A stretch of DNA of 64,000 nucleotides from Dama dama (GCF_033118175.1 NC_083694.1:40757608-40821607); one strand, 5' to 3'; positions 51,165 to 63,614 are shown, numbered from the stretch's first letter. Numbers and translations: made by a program. Notes: generated from the sequence alone by a model not told the origin.

Positions 51165-52582
51165 TTGATGTCTTATGTCAGTATAATTATTAGGCCAGCC
51201 AAAGACTCTAGGAGGGAAGAAGGGAAAAGATTTCCTCCTCTCCGCTGGTCTGGTTGGTTGTGTCCATCCCACTGGGAAAGGGGATAGTTCTGAGCTTTTC
51301 TGCAGTGCCCTTGGCCCTGAGCAGGTGACTGTGGGTGGATTCCTGCTCTTCGGGATGCTGTGTTTTTCCCAATTGTCTCCCTCTCCTCTCCAGCCTCCAG
51401 TCTCCCTGCCTCCAGACTGGACAAGTCTTGCTACACATCAGAAGTCCTCATCTTCACGCTACTTCCCCAGTGACTTAATGGAATAAACTCATGTAGATTC
51501 TGGAAGTTGCGTCTGTTTAAAATATTTTTTATTTTGATCAGCAGCTTGTTAAACATTTAGGGAGGAAGGAAACTGAGTCTTCAGCAGCCCCTTAGGGGGA
51601 GGTTTCCTCTTTCCTCAGATTATTTTTTGTTCTGAAGTGGCTAGAGGGAAAGGAGAGGGAAGGTCACGGGCTGTGAAATGGAGCAGAAGCAGTTATCCAA
51701 ACAAACAGTGCACTTCTGTGACACAAGGGTGTGATGAAGGTTTGCAGCGTATTGCGTTAGTGTGATTATGTTTTCCAGGGAGACAAACATAGCTTTATTT
51801 TAATGCAAATTAGCACATACCTGTATGCTGAAAGTCTATAGGAAAGAAGAGGCAGTAATCCTAAAACTTCCTATTCTAGGAGTCTGTAAGAAGTTTCACA
51901 CAGGAGGCTGGGCCTGGGGCCTCTCAGCTGGGTCCCGAGGACCCCCATTTCCAGAGCCGGACAATGAGGAGGGGGCTGACCCTGGGCCGTGACAGGGCAC
52001 CGAGCCCTCACCCTGCCAGCAGCCCAGTTGGTTTAATGACCTAATTCTCACAACAGGAAGCTGGAGGCCTTCCTGGCCCCCTTCTGAGGGGATGCAGTGA
52101 GCCTGGCCTGGGAAGCCTATTTATTTGAACCAATTATCAGAGACTTCAGCGGAGGGAAGGGATGGTGGGAGAGTAGGGGCAAAGGCAGAAGCAGCCAGCC
52201 TGCTGGCAGGCACTAGAAAAACTGGGCCACCTTGCCTGGGCTTGCCCCTGAGAACAAGGCTCATTGCTTTCAGCAGGAGGTTGTATGAATGAGTCCATGT
52301 GGCTGAGTGAAGGGAATTTACGCAGGTCCTGATAAACAGCACTGTGTCAGTTTTCCCCCTTCTTCTTAAGAACAAGCAAGCAACACTGTTCAGTTTCCCA
52401 ATTTAATTAATGTTTTAAATGGTGACCCTGCGAGAGTTGGCATAGCTGTGGGCAGTGGAGTTGATGGAGCTTCGTGGGTTGAAATTTCCATTCTGGCTTC
52501 TTTCTCTGGAGGTGACCCAAGGTCTGTGAAACCTGGCCAGGCTCCTGCCCTGGGATTATTAGGCTTGGAGCTGGTCCTTCCG
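51165..52582. other. No gene seen; AT-rich island may be a conserved noncoding element
   Basis: 51500-51900 is repeat-free, AT-rich in a GC-richer setting, and contains an octamer ATGCAAAT near 51803. The rest is unremarkable. Confidence 0.4.
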
Positions 52583-52758
52583 GCCCCAAGTTGACTTCAG
52601 CCCCATCCCTAAGAAGACTGACCAGCAATGTAAATTGACTTTTCCCTCGGGGGTGGGTAGTGGGTTGTCAGCCCCAAGTTGACTTCAGCCCCACCCCTAA
52701 GAAGACTGACCAGCAATGCAAATTGACTTTTCCCTAGGGGGTGGGTAGCAGGTTGTCA
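52583..52758. repeat. Tandem duplication, 88 bases x 2
   Basis: Units 52583-52670 and 52671-52758, each starting GCCCCAAGTTGACTTCAGCC, differ at a handful of bases. Confidence 0.95.
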
Positions 52759-54540
52759 GCATGCTGGGATTATCACAGATGTCTGTCACAGGAGAGAAGT
52801 GTCCTTCTGCCGCTAGCCTGCACGGGTGGGCTTTTGACATTGCCAGGTGCCCAGCCCTCAGTGAAGGTCATGCAGCCTGAGAGGTCCTGCCCAAAAGTGT
52901 GGGAGGGGGGCGTGCACCCACTTGCGAGCTGAGGGTTCCTGCCCTGGCACCCATCCCTAAATAGACAAGGGCTCTGCAGTCTGTATTACCCACCCCCTGG
53001 GGACCTGCAAGAGGCCGAAGGTCAGACTGAATCAGGAAGACCTGGAGCCGGATTCCATAGGCACGCTGGTTCCTGACTTCAGGTCTCAGGCTCAGGCCTG
53101 GCCAGGTTCCAGGGCTCCAGTTGTTCCCTGGGAAGGAAGAAAGGACCTCTTTTTAAATTGGGTCAGAAGATGCCTCTCTTTCTTCCTGTCCTTGTCCCCC
53201 TACCGTGCAGGGATAAAGCCACCACCTGCACGTCCCTCAGTCAGAGCCTGAGGACTTTGCCCAGGATCGGAGTGTCCCAGTGCAGCCGCAGAAGCGCCCC
53301 CAGCTCTGAGGTCCCTTCCTGTTTGCGTTGTGCTGGCTGAACTGCAGAGGCTGTCAGAGCAGGCCTGCCAGGTAGCCTTGCTTAGCAGTAAAAAGGACTT
53401 GAAGAGACAGTGTGAGCTGGGCACTTTTCTACCAATCAGGCCAACTTTGCAGGAGAGACTTTTTTTTTTAAACCAGAAGCTTTTGACAGATGCCTTTTAC
53501 CAATCCAGTCATGACAAGTTAAATAATCTATGCACACAGGCTTCTTCAGTTCCTTGATGTCTTGTACTCTCTGAGGTGAGGGTTCTCTGGGGTTGGGGGC
53601 TTCCTTCCCACATGGTTCCCAAGTGAATCTGAAATCTGTCCATTCCCTCCACCGTACATGGAGCTCCAAGTGTGACCGGCAGCAGTGTTTCATTCACCAG
53701 GTCCTGCAGCGCAGAGCCTACAGTCTCCAGGGTTTTCAGGGGTCCACAAAAATACTGGAGGCCTGAAAAAGAAAAAGGGTCATCCCCCTCTAAGGAGTTA
53801 GACGAGAATTCTGTTCAGTGGGAGATGCGGTTCCATTTTAGTATGTCTGAGAATAGGGCTACCTGGGACCCACGCAGGCCTGACCCCCACCCTGTGGCTG
53901 CCCTCAGGAAGCTTCCAGAGTGGAGGTGGAACCAGATGCACAGACACCTGGGTGCAGCCAGGGCCGTGCCATGAGTGGAGGAGATTCGGGTCAGTGTGCA
54001 AACACGGTCTTCAGAGGGTAATTCTACAACAGTGAGCAGTGAACAGGGAAGAATGTTCTAGGCTGAGGGACCAGCAGATGTGAAGGCCAGAGGTGTGGAA
54101 GCAGCCTGGTGCAAGTGGTAACCGAGGTGACCACCAGGCAGAGCTCCTCGCCCTTGGTGCTGTGGACGTGGTGGCCATCCTATGCATTCTAGGTTGTTCT
54201 ACCCAGGAGCATCTCCCGACTGTGATGATCGAAAATCTCCTTTCTCCAGACAGTGCCAGATGCCCCCTACTGAGAGCCAGCACTGGGAGGGGAACGTGGT
54301 TGACGGCTGGGGTCTGCCCAAGGGCGGTGGACGGAGCCCTTTCTGTCTAGTGAGCAAGGCTGTGCCTGTCCCAGTGTCCTCTGGTGTGTGTGATATGCCA
54401 CGTGCAAGAGTGGCCTGCAGACTCTCTGAGGGTCAGGCCACAGAAGAAGGGTGCCCGCTGAAGTCCCCTTCCCAGCCTCAGTGTGGTTTTCAGTGTTGAT
54501 GCCTTTGCTGGTGCTGTCTGGACAGCTGGGCAGGGCAGCA
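52759..54540. other. No gene seen (CTNNBIP1 intron 1)
   Basis: GC-richer unique sequence with many chance frames. About 54035-54110 resembles the old repeat family at 42070. Confidence 0.5.
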
Positions 54541-54777
54541 GCACTAATGACATCATGATGATTTGATCCTGGTGTCTCAAGAAGCTTCCCCGAAGGGCCG
54601 TCATCAGAGCAGCTCCCACCTGGAACAGAAGGTGCCCTGTTGCTGGGGAAGGGGCAGGTGGGAGCACTAATGACATCATCATGATTTGATCCTGGTGTTT
54701 CAAGAAGCTTCCCCTTCATCAGAGCAGCTCCCACCTGGAACAGAAGGTGCCCTGTTGCTGGGGAAGGGGCAGGTAGG
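54541..54777. repeat. Tandem duplication, about 123 and 114 bases
   Basis: Units start GCACTAATGACATCAT at 54541 and 54664. The second lacks about nine bases (around CGAAGGGCCG). Confidence 0.95.
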
Positions 54778-55077
54778 AGCACCGAGGTTCGCGGTGTCAG
54801 GAGTCTCAGCCTCTCCAGTGCAGCACAGCTGCACCTCTCGCGGGAGTAGGACCCCATCAGGGTCTGGGTTTCAGAGATGCTCCCCCCATGCGAGGGGCCT
54901 CCAGAGTGACTGCAGCCTCTCCTGCTGTGACCCTGCTTCCCAGGGACTTTCTCATGTTTCCTGACTTTTCATTTGGATTTAGAATCTGCAGAAAGTTCTG
55001 GATAACCCAGTGAACACCCCCATGCCGTTTACTTGGATTCACCAATGTTAACCTTTGCTCACACACTCTTATCTCTG

Positions 55078-55560
55078 TTCACACTCACACACATCCCACA
55101 CATATACACACATGCATATACATGCATGTTTACACACACACACATATACACACTCATACATACACAGTGAAGTGAAGTGAAGGTTGCTCAATTGTGTCTG
55201 ACTCTTTGAGACTCCATGGACTATACAGTCCATGAAATTCTCCAGGCCAAAATACTGAAATGGGTAGCCTTTCTCTTCTCCAGGGGATCTTCCCAATCCA
55301 GGGATCCAACCCAGGTCTCCCTCATTGCAGGCAGATTCTTTACCCATTGAGGTATCAGGGAAGCCCAAGCTTTGAGGTAAGTCCATAGATACACATTTAC
55401 ACATATATACCCACTCACATATACACATACACACTCATACATTTACATATATAATACACACATACATACCCACAGTATACACATACACACATATACATAT
55501 ATTCACATATGTACACACATACACAGTCACATATACACACACACTCACACACACACCTTT
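55078..55560. repeat. CA/TA-rich satellite-like tract, split by a SINE
   Basis: Irregular (CACA), (TACA) and (CATA) runs flank the SINE at 55166-55367. Confidence 0.9.
55166..55367 (-). mobile_element. Bov-tA SINE in the CA-rich tract
   Basis: GTGAAGTGAAGTGAAGGTTG to ATTGAGGTATCAGGGAAGCC. Confidence 0.9.
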
Positions 55561-55754
55561 TCCCTGAAACTGAGAGTAAGTTGCAAGCTTTGAGACATTT
55601 CACCCTTATACACTTCAGCCTGTATCTCTTAAGAAGCAGGATATTTTACAATGTGACTACAATGTATTCATTGCACTCAACACATATAATGTTGATACAA
55701 TACTAATATCTAATAAATACTCCATATTAACTTTTCTCCAGGCTTGTCATGTAT

Positions 55755-55930
55755 TAACTCCATAGCCCTGAGCAGGTTCCTTGCCTTCTCTGAGCCTTGG
55801 TTGTCTCATCTATAAAAAGGGAATAATTCCTACCGTGCAGGCTTGTCCTGAGGACTCAGTGTGGTAAACAGGCCTTGACACTGCGCGGCCCCCGTGAACG
55901 CTCTAGCAACCACAGTAATGATCACTGTTG
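55755..55930 (-). repeat. MIR SINE
   Basis: TTCCTTGCCTTCTCTGAGCC, TCATCTATAAAAAGGGAATA, GAGGACTCAGTGTGG. Confidence 0.8.
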
Positions 55931-57144
55931 TTCTGCAAGCTTGCCTGGCCTGACACAGCAGGAAGGAGCTTGGGAGCAGGTTGGCATTTGGGTTGGTGAC
56001 CTCAGGACTAATTCCTCATCCCGAGCTCATCTCCTAAGACTGCTGCTGCGTCCTGCAAACTCCCTGATCTGAGGAGCCATCCTCACACCTGTCTCGCGCC
56101 TGCCGGTGGAGTGCGGTTCCAGGATGCCAAGCCTGGCTCCGGGTTGAGGAGGCGGAGATGTGGAATTGATTAATTAAGGCAGCTGCTCACGAGGCCCTCA
56201 AGTCTGAGAGGCTGCAGTTTAATTACTGAGAGTGGAGTTTGCGGAAGTTCTCTCTGGTGCCCCAGTTTTAAATGTCGCTGAGGGGCCAGAGGTGCCGCCC
56301 TGACTGGGACTCACAGCCGAGGCTGAGGCCCAGGTCTGCCTCCCTCCACTGGCTCTGAGCGCACCTCTGTCCACCGACTTGTGTGCTGGAAAGCAGTGTA
56401 GCAGAGGGGTTGGGGCTTGGATAGTCTGGGTTTGAATCCCGCCCCACAATAGCCTAGGGCCTACTAGCTGGGTGAGGAGAGACTGGTATCCTCATTGATA
56501 TAATAAAACCTCCTAGGGATGTTTGACATGAGGGCTCAGAACAGTGCCCAGCCACAGGGAGTCAGAATGTGTGTCAGCTGTTCCTTTCAAGCAGTGTTCT
56601 CACCTGGGGGGTGTTGGTTACCCCTAGGAACACAGGGCAAAGTCTGGAGATACCCTGGGTTGTCACAGCCCAGGGGCAGGTGCTTTGGGCAGACAGAGCA
56701 CAGGATGCTGCTAAATACTCTGCCACGTGCAGGTCAGTCCCCACAATGAAGCGTTATCCAGTCCAGCGTCGGCAGTGCTGAGGCTGAGAAACCAAGGATT
56801 CTGGGCAGCACGTGGAGCGTGGAAGGAGGTCCTATCTCCCCCAACCTCCAGTTTATCCTTCCTGTGATCCAGTCCCCTCCCCCTCCTCCCCGGGCTTTCA
56901 TCCCTCCTGGACCAAAGCCCTGGCCAGCTTAGGTCCAGCTTCCCTGAGCTTCCCTCAGCTCACCCCCTCACCCAACCACCCCACACTCCTGTTCCCCCCC
57001 TCCAACTCAGTTTCTTTATGGTAGCACCCATCTCCTCCCTCCACACTAGGTTATTTACCCATTGATTCCTTTCTGTTTTGTTTTGTCTGTTCTTCCCCCT
57101 CCCTAGAATGTACATGGGGACTTTTGACTATGTTTGCACTGCTG
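55931..57144. other. Mostly no gene seen; one MIR
   Basis: Unique GC-rich sequence apart from the MIR at 56397. Pyrimidine-rich at 56830-57050. Confidence 0.5.
56397..56560 (-). repeat. MIR SINE
   Basis: GGATAGTCTGGGTTTGAATC to CAGAACAGTGCCCAGC. Confidence 0.75.
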
Positions 57145-57355
57145 TAAGGTGGCTCAGACAGTAAAGAATCCGCCTGCAATGCAGGAGACTGAGTTCAATC
57201 CCTGGGTTGGGAAGATCCCCTGGAGGAGGACATGGCAACCCACTCCAGTATTCTTGCTTGGAGAATCCCCACGGACAGAGGAGCCTGGCGGGCTACAGTC
57301 CGTGGGATCACAAAGAGTCGGACGTGACTGAGCGACTAAGCACAGCACAGCACAA
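57145..57355 (+). mobile_element. Bov-tA SINE
   Basis: AAGGTGGCTCAGACAGTAAA to GACTGAGCGACTAAGCACAG; a young-looking copy. Confidence 0.92.
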
Positions 57356-58078
57356 CATCTCAGGACCCAGTAAGCGCTCAGTATGTTTGTTGATGATTTG
57401 AATGAATGAATGCATTCATCAAGGCCACTTGACTGGCCAGGATGTCAGTTCTTTACGGTTACTCGCGTCATTCCTTCCCAGAGTGCCGCCCACCCCCTAC
57501 CCCATCCAGTACAGCGTCTCCCAGCAGTGCCCCGGATGTTTCCTAGATCTGGTCAGTTCCCACATTCTGACTCTCTCCAGAACACCTTGGAGATGTGCAT
57601 GGTGGTACCAACTTCCTCTGAAGGGTGAGTCTGCTGTGCTTGCAGAGCTTCTCCGTGAACCCTGGAGCCCAGCCCTGGCTGCTCAGCCTGTCCTCAGGGC
57701 CGTTGACAACAGACTGGAAGCTGGCACGTCAGGCCTCCCCACATCCCCTCTTGCAGCTGCCCCAGGCTCTGATGCTACCACTGGCCCACAGTTCCACTTG
57801 CCAAAGCATCCTGGGCCCTCCCATCCTCACACCGCAGCCTGAGGCCCGGCCCTCACCTGGCCCAACAGGGACCCCCCCCCCAGCCCCACCCCATCTTTCC
57901 TCCACAGCTCAGCCACAGGGGTCTCAGGCTTACCTGACTCCCCTGCGTGAACCTCTCCTCCGCCCTCAGGTATGGTCCAGCACCCCCAAGCCCCTTCACT
58001 TGCCTCCCAGGCCTCAGCCACATCTTTTTCCTCAGTTTTCCCAAAGGCCTAGCCCCTTCCTGTTTCAAGACCTTTACT
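57356..58078. other. No gene seen (CTNNBIP1 intron 1)
   Basis: C-rich unique sequence with long chance frames (57402-57842, 57625-58119 plus). No splice or family support. Confidence 0.5.

Positions 58079-58107
<29 letters not shown>
58079..58107. repeat. (TG)n microsatellite
   Basis: About 14 TG units, followed by a short ACACACAC stretch at 58119-58128. Confidence 0.95.
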
Positions 58108-58110
<3 letters not shown>

Positions 58111-58439
58111 GGGGTGTGACACACACACAAGACAGCACATCTTCTCACCCTCGGTAATAGCTCAGAAGTCACCCGCGAGGGGTGCCTGCCCCCAGGGCAA
58201 GGTCAGATATCCAGCTGCATGTCCTTGCACTCCCCACGCCACTCCCCCCTCATTGATCAGAGTGTCTGTGAGCTTTGTTTACCTGGGTATGGCTTGATTC
58301 ATGCCTGTCTCCCATGCTCACTAGACGCCATCATCACAAACAGACTATCACATGCTCACCTGTGTGTCCTCAATGCCCAACCCAGGGGGCCTGGCATATA
58401 ATAAACAGATGCTCAATAATTGTTTGTTCAGAGAATGTC

Positions 58440-58720
58440 AGTTCCCTGTGCCTGCAATGCCCATCCCCATATTCTCTACCTGCAAACTTCTATTCATCCT
58501 TCAAGACAGCTTCAGGGTCTTCAGCTGGGAGCTGGTCCCTCCCCTTCCTCTGTGTTGTCACTGAGCCTGGGACACCCGTTTACTCTGCCACTTACTACAC
58601 TGGGTTAAGGCCCTGGGTGTTTTCCTCTCGCCTCTGAGCTGCTCAGTGGGAGGTGCTGGGCATGGCACCTTACATATAGTTGGCACTCTTGGAAGTGTTT
58701 TGTTTTAACCTGACCTATCT
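58440..58720 (+). repeat. L2 LINE 3' end
   Basis: TGCAATGCCCATCCCCATAT, ATTCATCCTTCAAGACAGCT and following bases match L2 3' blocks. Confidence 0.75.
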
Positions 58721-59726
58721 TTTTCGTTCATTGTTACCTATGATTTGTGTTGTTTTATTTGACTTGTGCAGAGTGGTTTCCTCAGCCATTCAGGTACCTT
58801 CTGGAAGGAAGGCTTAGTGTCCTTTGTATCTCCTGCTCCCTCACCTGACATGAGGCTGTGGCCACCTAGAGAGGTTTTCCTTTAGTAAATCCTTCTGGAG
58901 TCCACATCATGTCTACTTAAGGTTACGGGGCCCTCGGCAGTTTGAGAGCACTTGACATCCTCTCCCTCATTGTGGACCAGCTAGATAGTTTGTGGGGCTT
59001 GGTAGAGGGTCCCTTGTTTAGAAAAATATTCAGAATTTCAAGACAGCGACAGGAGAGCATTAAACCAGGAGTGGGGCCCTTGTGAGTGCCCGGCCCTGTG
59101 CTGGTGCCCGGCCTCTCACTCATGAAGCCTGCCCCAATCTCCTTGCCTCCACCAAGGGAAGACATGGCAGAGGTCCTGATTTCCTCTTGACCAGTGGCAA
59201 AATGCAGGGCCCAGTAGGCAATGACCGACCTCAGGTTGCATGGTTGACCAGGGACAGAACTGAACTGGAAATAGATTCCAGCTCCAGGGCATGCTTACTG
59301 TCTCCACTGGCCCTGGGGCCCTGGCAGCCTTAAGCCTCAGTTTCCTCCTCTGTAAACTGGGGACATTGACCTGATCATCAGGTGGGAAATGGGTCAGCCA
59401 GGGTGAGTCCCTGCATGGTCCCACCAGGAGCCCCCGCATCCCTCAGATGCCCTCTCCTTCAAGTCATGAATCCCAGGTTCCTCTCTGCACTTTAGACAGT
59501 CTGACCCCGGTAGACAGTAGGGGGCTAATTGGCTGTTGTGATAGCTGGAGAAATTAAAGCCCCTCAGAAGTGGAAGAAGGTTGTCTCTTTTCATCTTTTG
59601 AAAGAATGTGAGGACTTGGGTAGAAATTTCTCCAGGGAGCTTTGGTATTTCGGAACTTTGATGTCTAGAGGAATAAAAGAGCAATTAATTGCTATAAATG
59701 TCTTTCCCGAAGGGTAGGCTAAGGGT
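58721..59726. other. No gene seen; one MIR-like stretch
   Basis: 59290-59370 (TAAGCCTCAGTTTCCTCCTC) is MIR-like. The rest is unique. Confidence 0.5.
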
Positions 59727-59990
59727 GGAGAAGGAAATGGCAACCTATTCCAATATTCTTGCCTGGAGAATCCTGTGGACAGAAGAGCCTGGTGGGCTGC
59801 CGTCTATGGGGTTGCACAGAGTCGGACATGACTGAAGCGACTTAGCATGCATGCATGCATTGGAGAAGGAAATGGCAACCCACTCCAATATTCTTGCCTG
59901 GAGAATCCCAGGGACAGACGAGCCTGGTGGGCTGTCGTCTATGGGGTCACACAGAATCAAACACGACTGAAGTGACTTAGCAGCAGCAGC
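59727..59990 (+). mobile_element. Bov-A2-type SINE, two Bov-A monomers in tandem
   Basis: Units at about 59729-59849 and 59863-59986, each from GGAGAAGGAAATGGCAACC to GACTGAAG(C/T)GACTTAGCA, joined by (ATGC)n and ending in (AGC)n. Confidence 0.93.
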
Positions 59991-61065
59991 AGGCTGAGGG
60001 TGGAAGAGGTGGCAGTGGCGGGTGACCGCTCTTCCCTCCCAGGGCCCTCTGCACTGGTTGAAGGGCTCTGCAGACCAGAGACCCAGGGTCCAAGCAGCGC
60101 CTACCTATAATGGAGGCTTCTGAAATCTCACTTTCTCTGGAAAACACGTATTCCTCAGCCTCTCGGGTATGTGAGTAGCTTTCTTTGCAGAGATAGCTGA
60201 AGACAGATGGGTTGCAGAGCTCCCCTGGTTTCTTAGAATAGGTTTCTCAATTATCCAGAGACATCTGTCCTTACCGTGGGCTGAAAGCCTGAAGTCCAGG
60301 TGGAAGCCCACGCGCCACAGTGAAGAGGGGACAGGCAGGCAAGACTTGGGTGCCCCTGCCGGCTTCACCCTGTGCTTCTGCCCGCCGTCCACAGCCTTGC
60401 TCCTGCCTGGTTAACCTGCAAAGGACCCAATCCATGAGGTTGTGTGTGGGAGGCAGAAGAAGAAAAGAAAATGTTCTCTGATTCCTGTTTAGGGCCAGCA
60501 GACATGTGGCCAGGCTAACAGGCTCTAAATTATCTGTAACTGTAGAGTATACGTGTGCATATCTGTGTCTCTGTGTGTGAGAGAAGGAGAGAATTTATTT
60601 TTCCATATACAACTGTAGGTATTCCCCAAGCACAGAAACCCCACGCACGTCTGAGCACAAAATGGGTGGGGCGCCGAGGTACCTGAGCCTGGCTGGTTGC
60701 ATTGTCGGGTGGGTGGGACACCTTCTCGGGCAGGTGCAGGACTTGCCCATCAGCTGGCAGGAGTGATTCACTCAGGTCCCCGCCATCTCCCAGCATGGCT
60801 CCCAGTCGGCCTGGTGACTAACCCCAGGCGAGAAGGGTGTGTGGTGACCTGCTTTGGCCGGAAATGACAGGAGCGCATAGCTGCAGTCAGCACCTTATCC
60901 CAGAGGTGCTGGTGCAAGTTCCTGGGCTGGCCAGACACACAGGTATTTCCAGACCGCGGCGCAGGGCCCATCGCCATGAGCTTCCCGCCAGCCAGTCTGG
61001 ATCCCTCAGCACGGGGTGTGGACTCCTTCAGCCCCTCCCATGACCCGTTTTCTGTGTTTCCACAG
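59991..61065. other. No gene seen (end of CTNNBIP1 intron 1)
   Basis: Unique, fairly GC-rich sequence leading to the polypyrimidine tract and acceptor of exon 2. Confidence 0.5.
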
Positions 61066-61150
61066 GGCAGCATATTCCTATTTCTCCCTGGCCACGGCCC
61101 ACCTGTCACAGTTGAGCATCTGTTTGCCTCAAGTTGATTTCCAGAAGCAG
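61066..61150 (+). other. CTNNBIP1: CTNNBIP1 noncoding exon 2
   Basis: An 85-base segment lies between a good acceptor (TGTGTTTCCACAG|GGCAG) and a strong donor (AGAAGCAG|GTAAGA). It has no ATG-initiated frame of note, as expected for a leader exon. It resembles the second 5' UTR exon I recall for mammalian CTNNBIP1, which is a weak memory. It would give an intron 1 of about 22.7 kb. Intron 2 runs off the right end. Confidence 0.6.
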
Positions 61151-63252
61151 GTAAGAACTCCAGGGGCGGGACGTCTGGTAACCTGGCCATAGATCAGTGC
61201 TGGGGAGGGTCCTGCCTTGGGTACCAGCTCCTGGGCTGACTGTGAAGTAGGCACGTCTCATGTCCTTTCTTCATCGTCCGTAATGATGCTCATGGCTTCA
61301 GCTGGGTGCGGTGCAGTTTGTGCTTTTGTTGATGTCTTTTATGTTGTTAAGATGTGTGTAGTCTGAATTAATATTTTATATAAGCTCCATGAAGCACACC
61401 ATTATATGGTGTTGTATTTTCATGCAACCTAGATACTGTACAGTTGTAAGAATAAATTTTGAAACATGAGCATGTAAAATATAGCAGAATTTTTTTAATG
61501 GACAAAACAAAAGGCAAGTGTCAGGATCCATGGGGGCAGAGGTAGCTTGTGTATCTACAGGCCCCTACTGCTGTCTGGCCTAGTCTGCAGTTACTTAGTG
61601 TTTATAATACAAGCAGGTGCTAGACCACCCTCGGTATAAATGTATATTCCAGTTTATGTAAGTGTGGGTGTTAAACAGCATCAGCTTCAGGTTTATCGGT
61701 AAAAATGAGGGCAGGGGATTGTGTTTGTCATGGGGAAGCCAGCTTTCAGAGCCATTGATCAATTGGGTCTGATGGCCACACATCCCTTTCCCCGGGTCTT
61801 TGCTACACTGCCTCCTGAGTCTTCCACTCTGAGGGCAACTGCTTCCGAGCTGGGGCTCACATTCACAGAGTGGGTCCCTCTAATCTCTGGGCGGGAGTGT
61901 GGCGTCTCACAGATGGCCTCCATGGCTCTGAGAAGCAGCGCCTCCTCCCAGGCCATGAGCCACTTTTGTCACTTTGTTTGTTGGGGAGGGAGATGTAACT
62001 GCTTTACAATGTCATATTAGTTTCTGCTATACAATGAAGTGAATCCTTCCCAGTGGTTGGGAACCCCTTCCTCACTGTCTTTCACTGACCAGTCTTCCTT
62101 CAGCAGAGATGAGGGCCAGAACCAACAGCAGTGTGTGTATGGCATGTTTGGGGGGCTTGTGGACATGTCTGCATGTCTCAGTGAATGTACAGACCTCAGT
62201 TTCTCTGAATTGTGTGTGTCCCAAGCAGATGTGATTTTCTGGAACCATGCCCACTTTCCCCATGACCCCTGACATCAGTGGCCTGTCATCCACTCAGCCA
62301 CAACCTCTCCCCTTGCCTCACCTTTTGTTTGGGTACTTGAAAGCTGCCCGTTTCTATCCATTTTCTGTTTTTTTGGCTCATGTATGCCTTTCCCTGGTGA
62401 GCCTCCAGAATATTCTGTCTTCAGAGAGGGAGCAGGTCTCCCTCTCTGGGCAGTTAACATGCAAGGATTTTCTTAGGATGCAGGACAGATGCGCCCCCAT
62501 CTCAAGCGGTGGAATGTTTCCGGCATCACCCGGAGAACACAATTGAGAAGTGGGTCTCACATTTATTCGGTGAGGACCGAATAAATGATTAACGTGTCCA
62601 AATTCACTGTAGTTTGGGCTTATGTCATTTAAACACGCTTCAACAGAGACCAGTTCTTGATCCCTGCAGGGAAAAGTAAGAATTCTCTAGCGAAGTTAAT
62701 CTGATGTCTGTCACAATTGTGATGAAAACTTAATAGCATGTTCACTTGCACAGGCACCAATCCCAAATACTGTAATGAACTCATAGCATAGCAGCGACTG
62801 AAAGGTTGGTGTCGTTTGGGTTAATTGTGATTTATTCTCTTCAAGTTTTATCCCACACATTGGCACCCTGGATGCAGATTCTGTTTAGGACAGGATTATA
62901 AATCAGTCCTGATGTTCCCGTCCATCAGGATTGGAGTGTGGAGGGCGGGAAGGTGTGCTTATGCAACCATCTGCCCTGATCCAGCCCTGGGTGTTCCCTC
63001 TGTTAGGCAGCAGCGCAGAGTCAGTTCTAGCTGGAGCTCAAAGAATCCTAGAAGACCAGAATTCTCAGGAATGGCAGGAGTCTTCCCCAAGGAAAGACAG
63101 TTTAAGAACCAATCTCTGCCAGGAAAGCATCATGGGGACGTGACCCAGCCCCAAAGACCCATTCAGGTACCAAGGACACCCCAGGCCAAGGGCTGGGTGT
63201 GTAAGGCCCCCTGGTTATCACAGCATGAGTGTGTGGCAGGGGATCCTTGAGG
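61151..63252. other. No gene seen (CTNNBIP1 intron 2)
   Basis: Unique sequence. A short L1-tail-like piece lies at about 61990-62045. 62560-62930 is AT-rich and repeat-free. No further exon is supported; CTNNBIP1 coding exons are not here. Confidence 0.5.
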
Positions 63253-63320
63253 GTAGTGAGTGTGGGGGTAGTGAGTGGCGGGTAGTGAGTGTAAGGAGGT
63301 ATTTGGGGGCAGTGAGTACA
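63253..63320. repeat. Short minisatellite, GGTAGTGAGTG-type
   Basis: Four imperfect units built on G(G/C)TAGTGAGT or GCAGTGAGT with G-rich spacers. Confidence 0.8.
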
Positions 63321-63382
63321 GAACACCAAGGGTAGGGTTATTGGAAGGAACAAGATTCTGTGAAATAGACCCAATATAAAAT

Positions 63383-63592
63383 GGTTTTCCAGGTGGCTCA
63401 GCACTAAAGAATCTGCTTGCCAATGCAGGAGACTCTGGTTTCACTCCTTGGTTGGGGAAGACCCCTGGAGAGGGGAATGGCAACCCACTCCACTATTTTT
63501 GCCTGGAGAATTCCATGGACAGAGGAACCTGGCAAGCTACAGTCCATGGGATCTCAAGAGCTGGACAGGACTTAGTGACTAAACAGCAATAA
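63383..63592 (+). mobile_element. Bov-tA SINE
   Basis: GGTTTTCCAGGTGGCTCAGC to GGACTTAGTGACTAAACAGC and a (CAA)-like tail. Confidence 0.9.
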
Positions 63593-63611
63593 CAAAATGA
63601 TTTTTCACATG

Positions 63612-63614
<3 letters not shown>

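Noticed and set aside
54267..54857. 196-codon minus-strand frame
   Set aside because: It runs through the tandem duplication, so its repeated segment is explained by that. No family resemblance or splice context.
57402..58119. Overlapping 146- and 164-codon plus-strand frames
   Set aside because: Pro/Ser-rich products of C-rich intron sequence; no splice-site or homology support, and one runs into the TG microsatellite.
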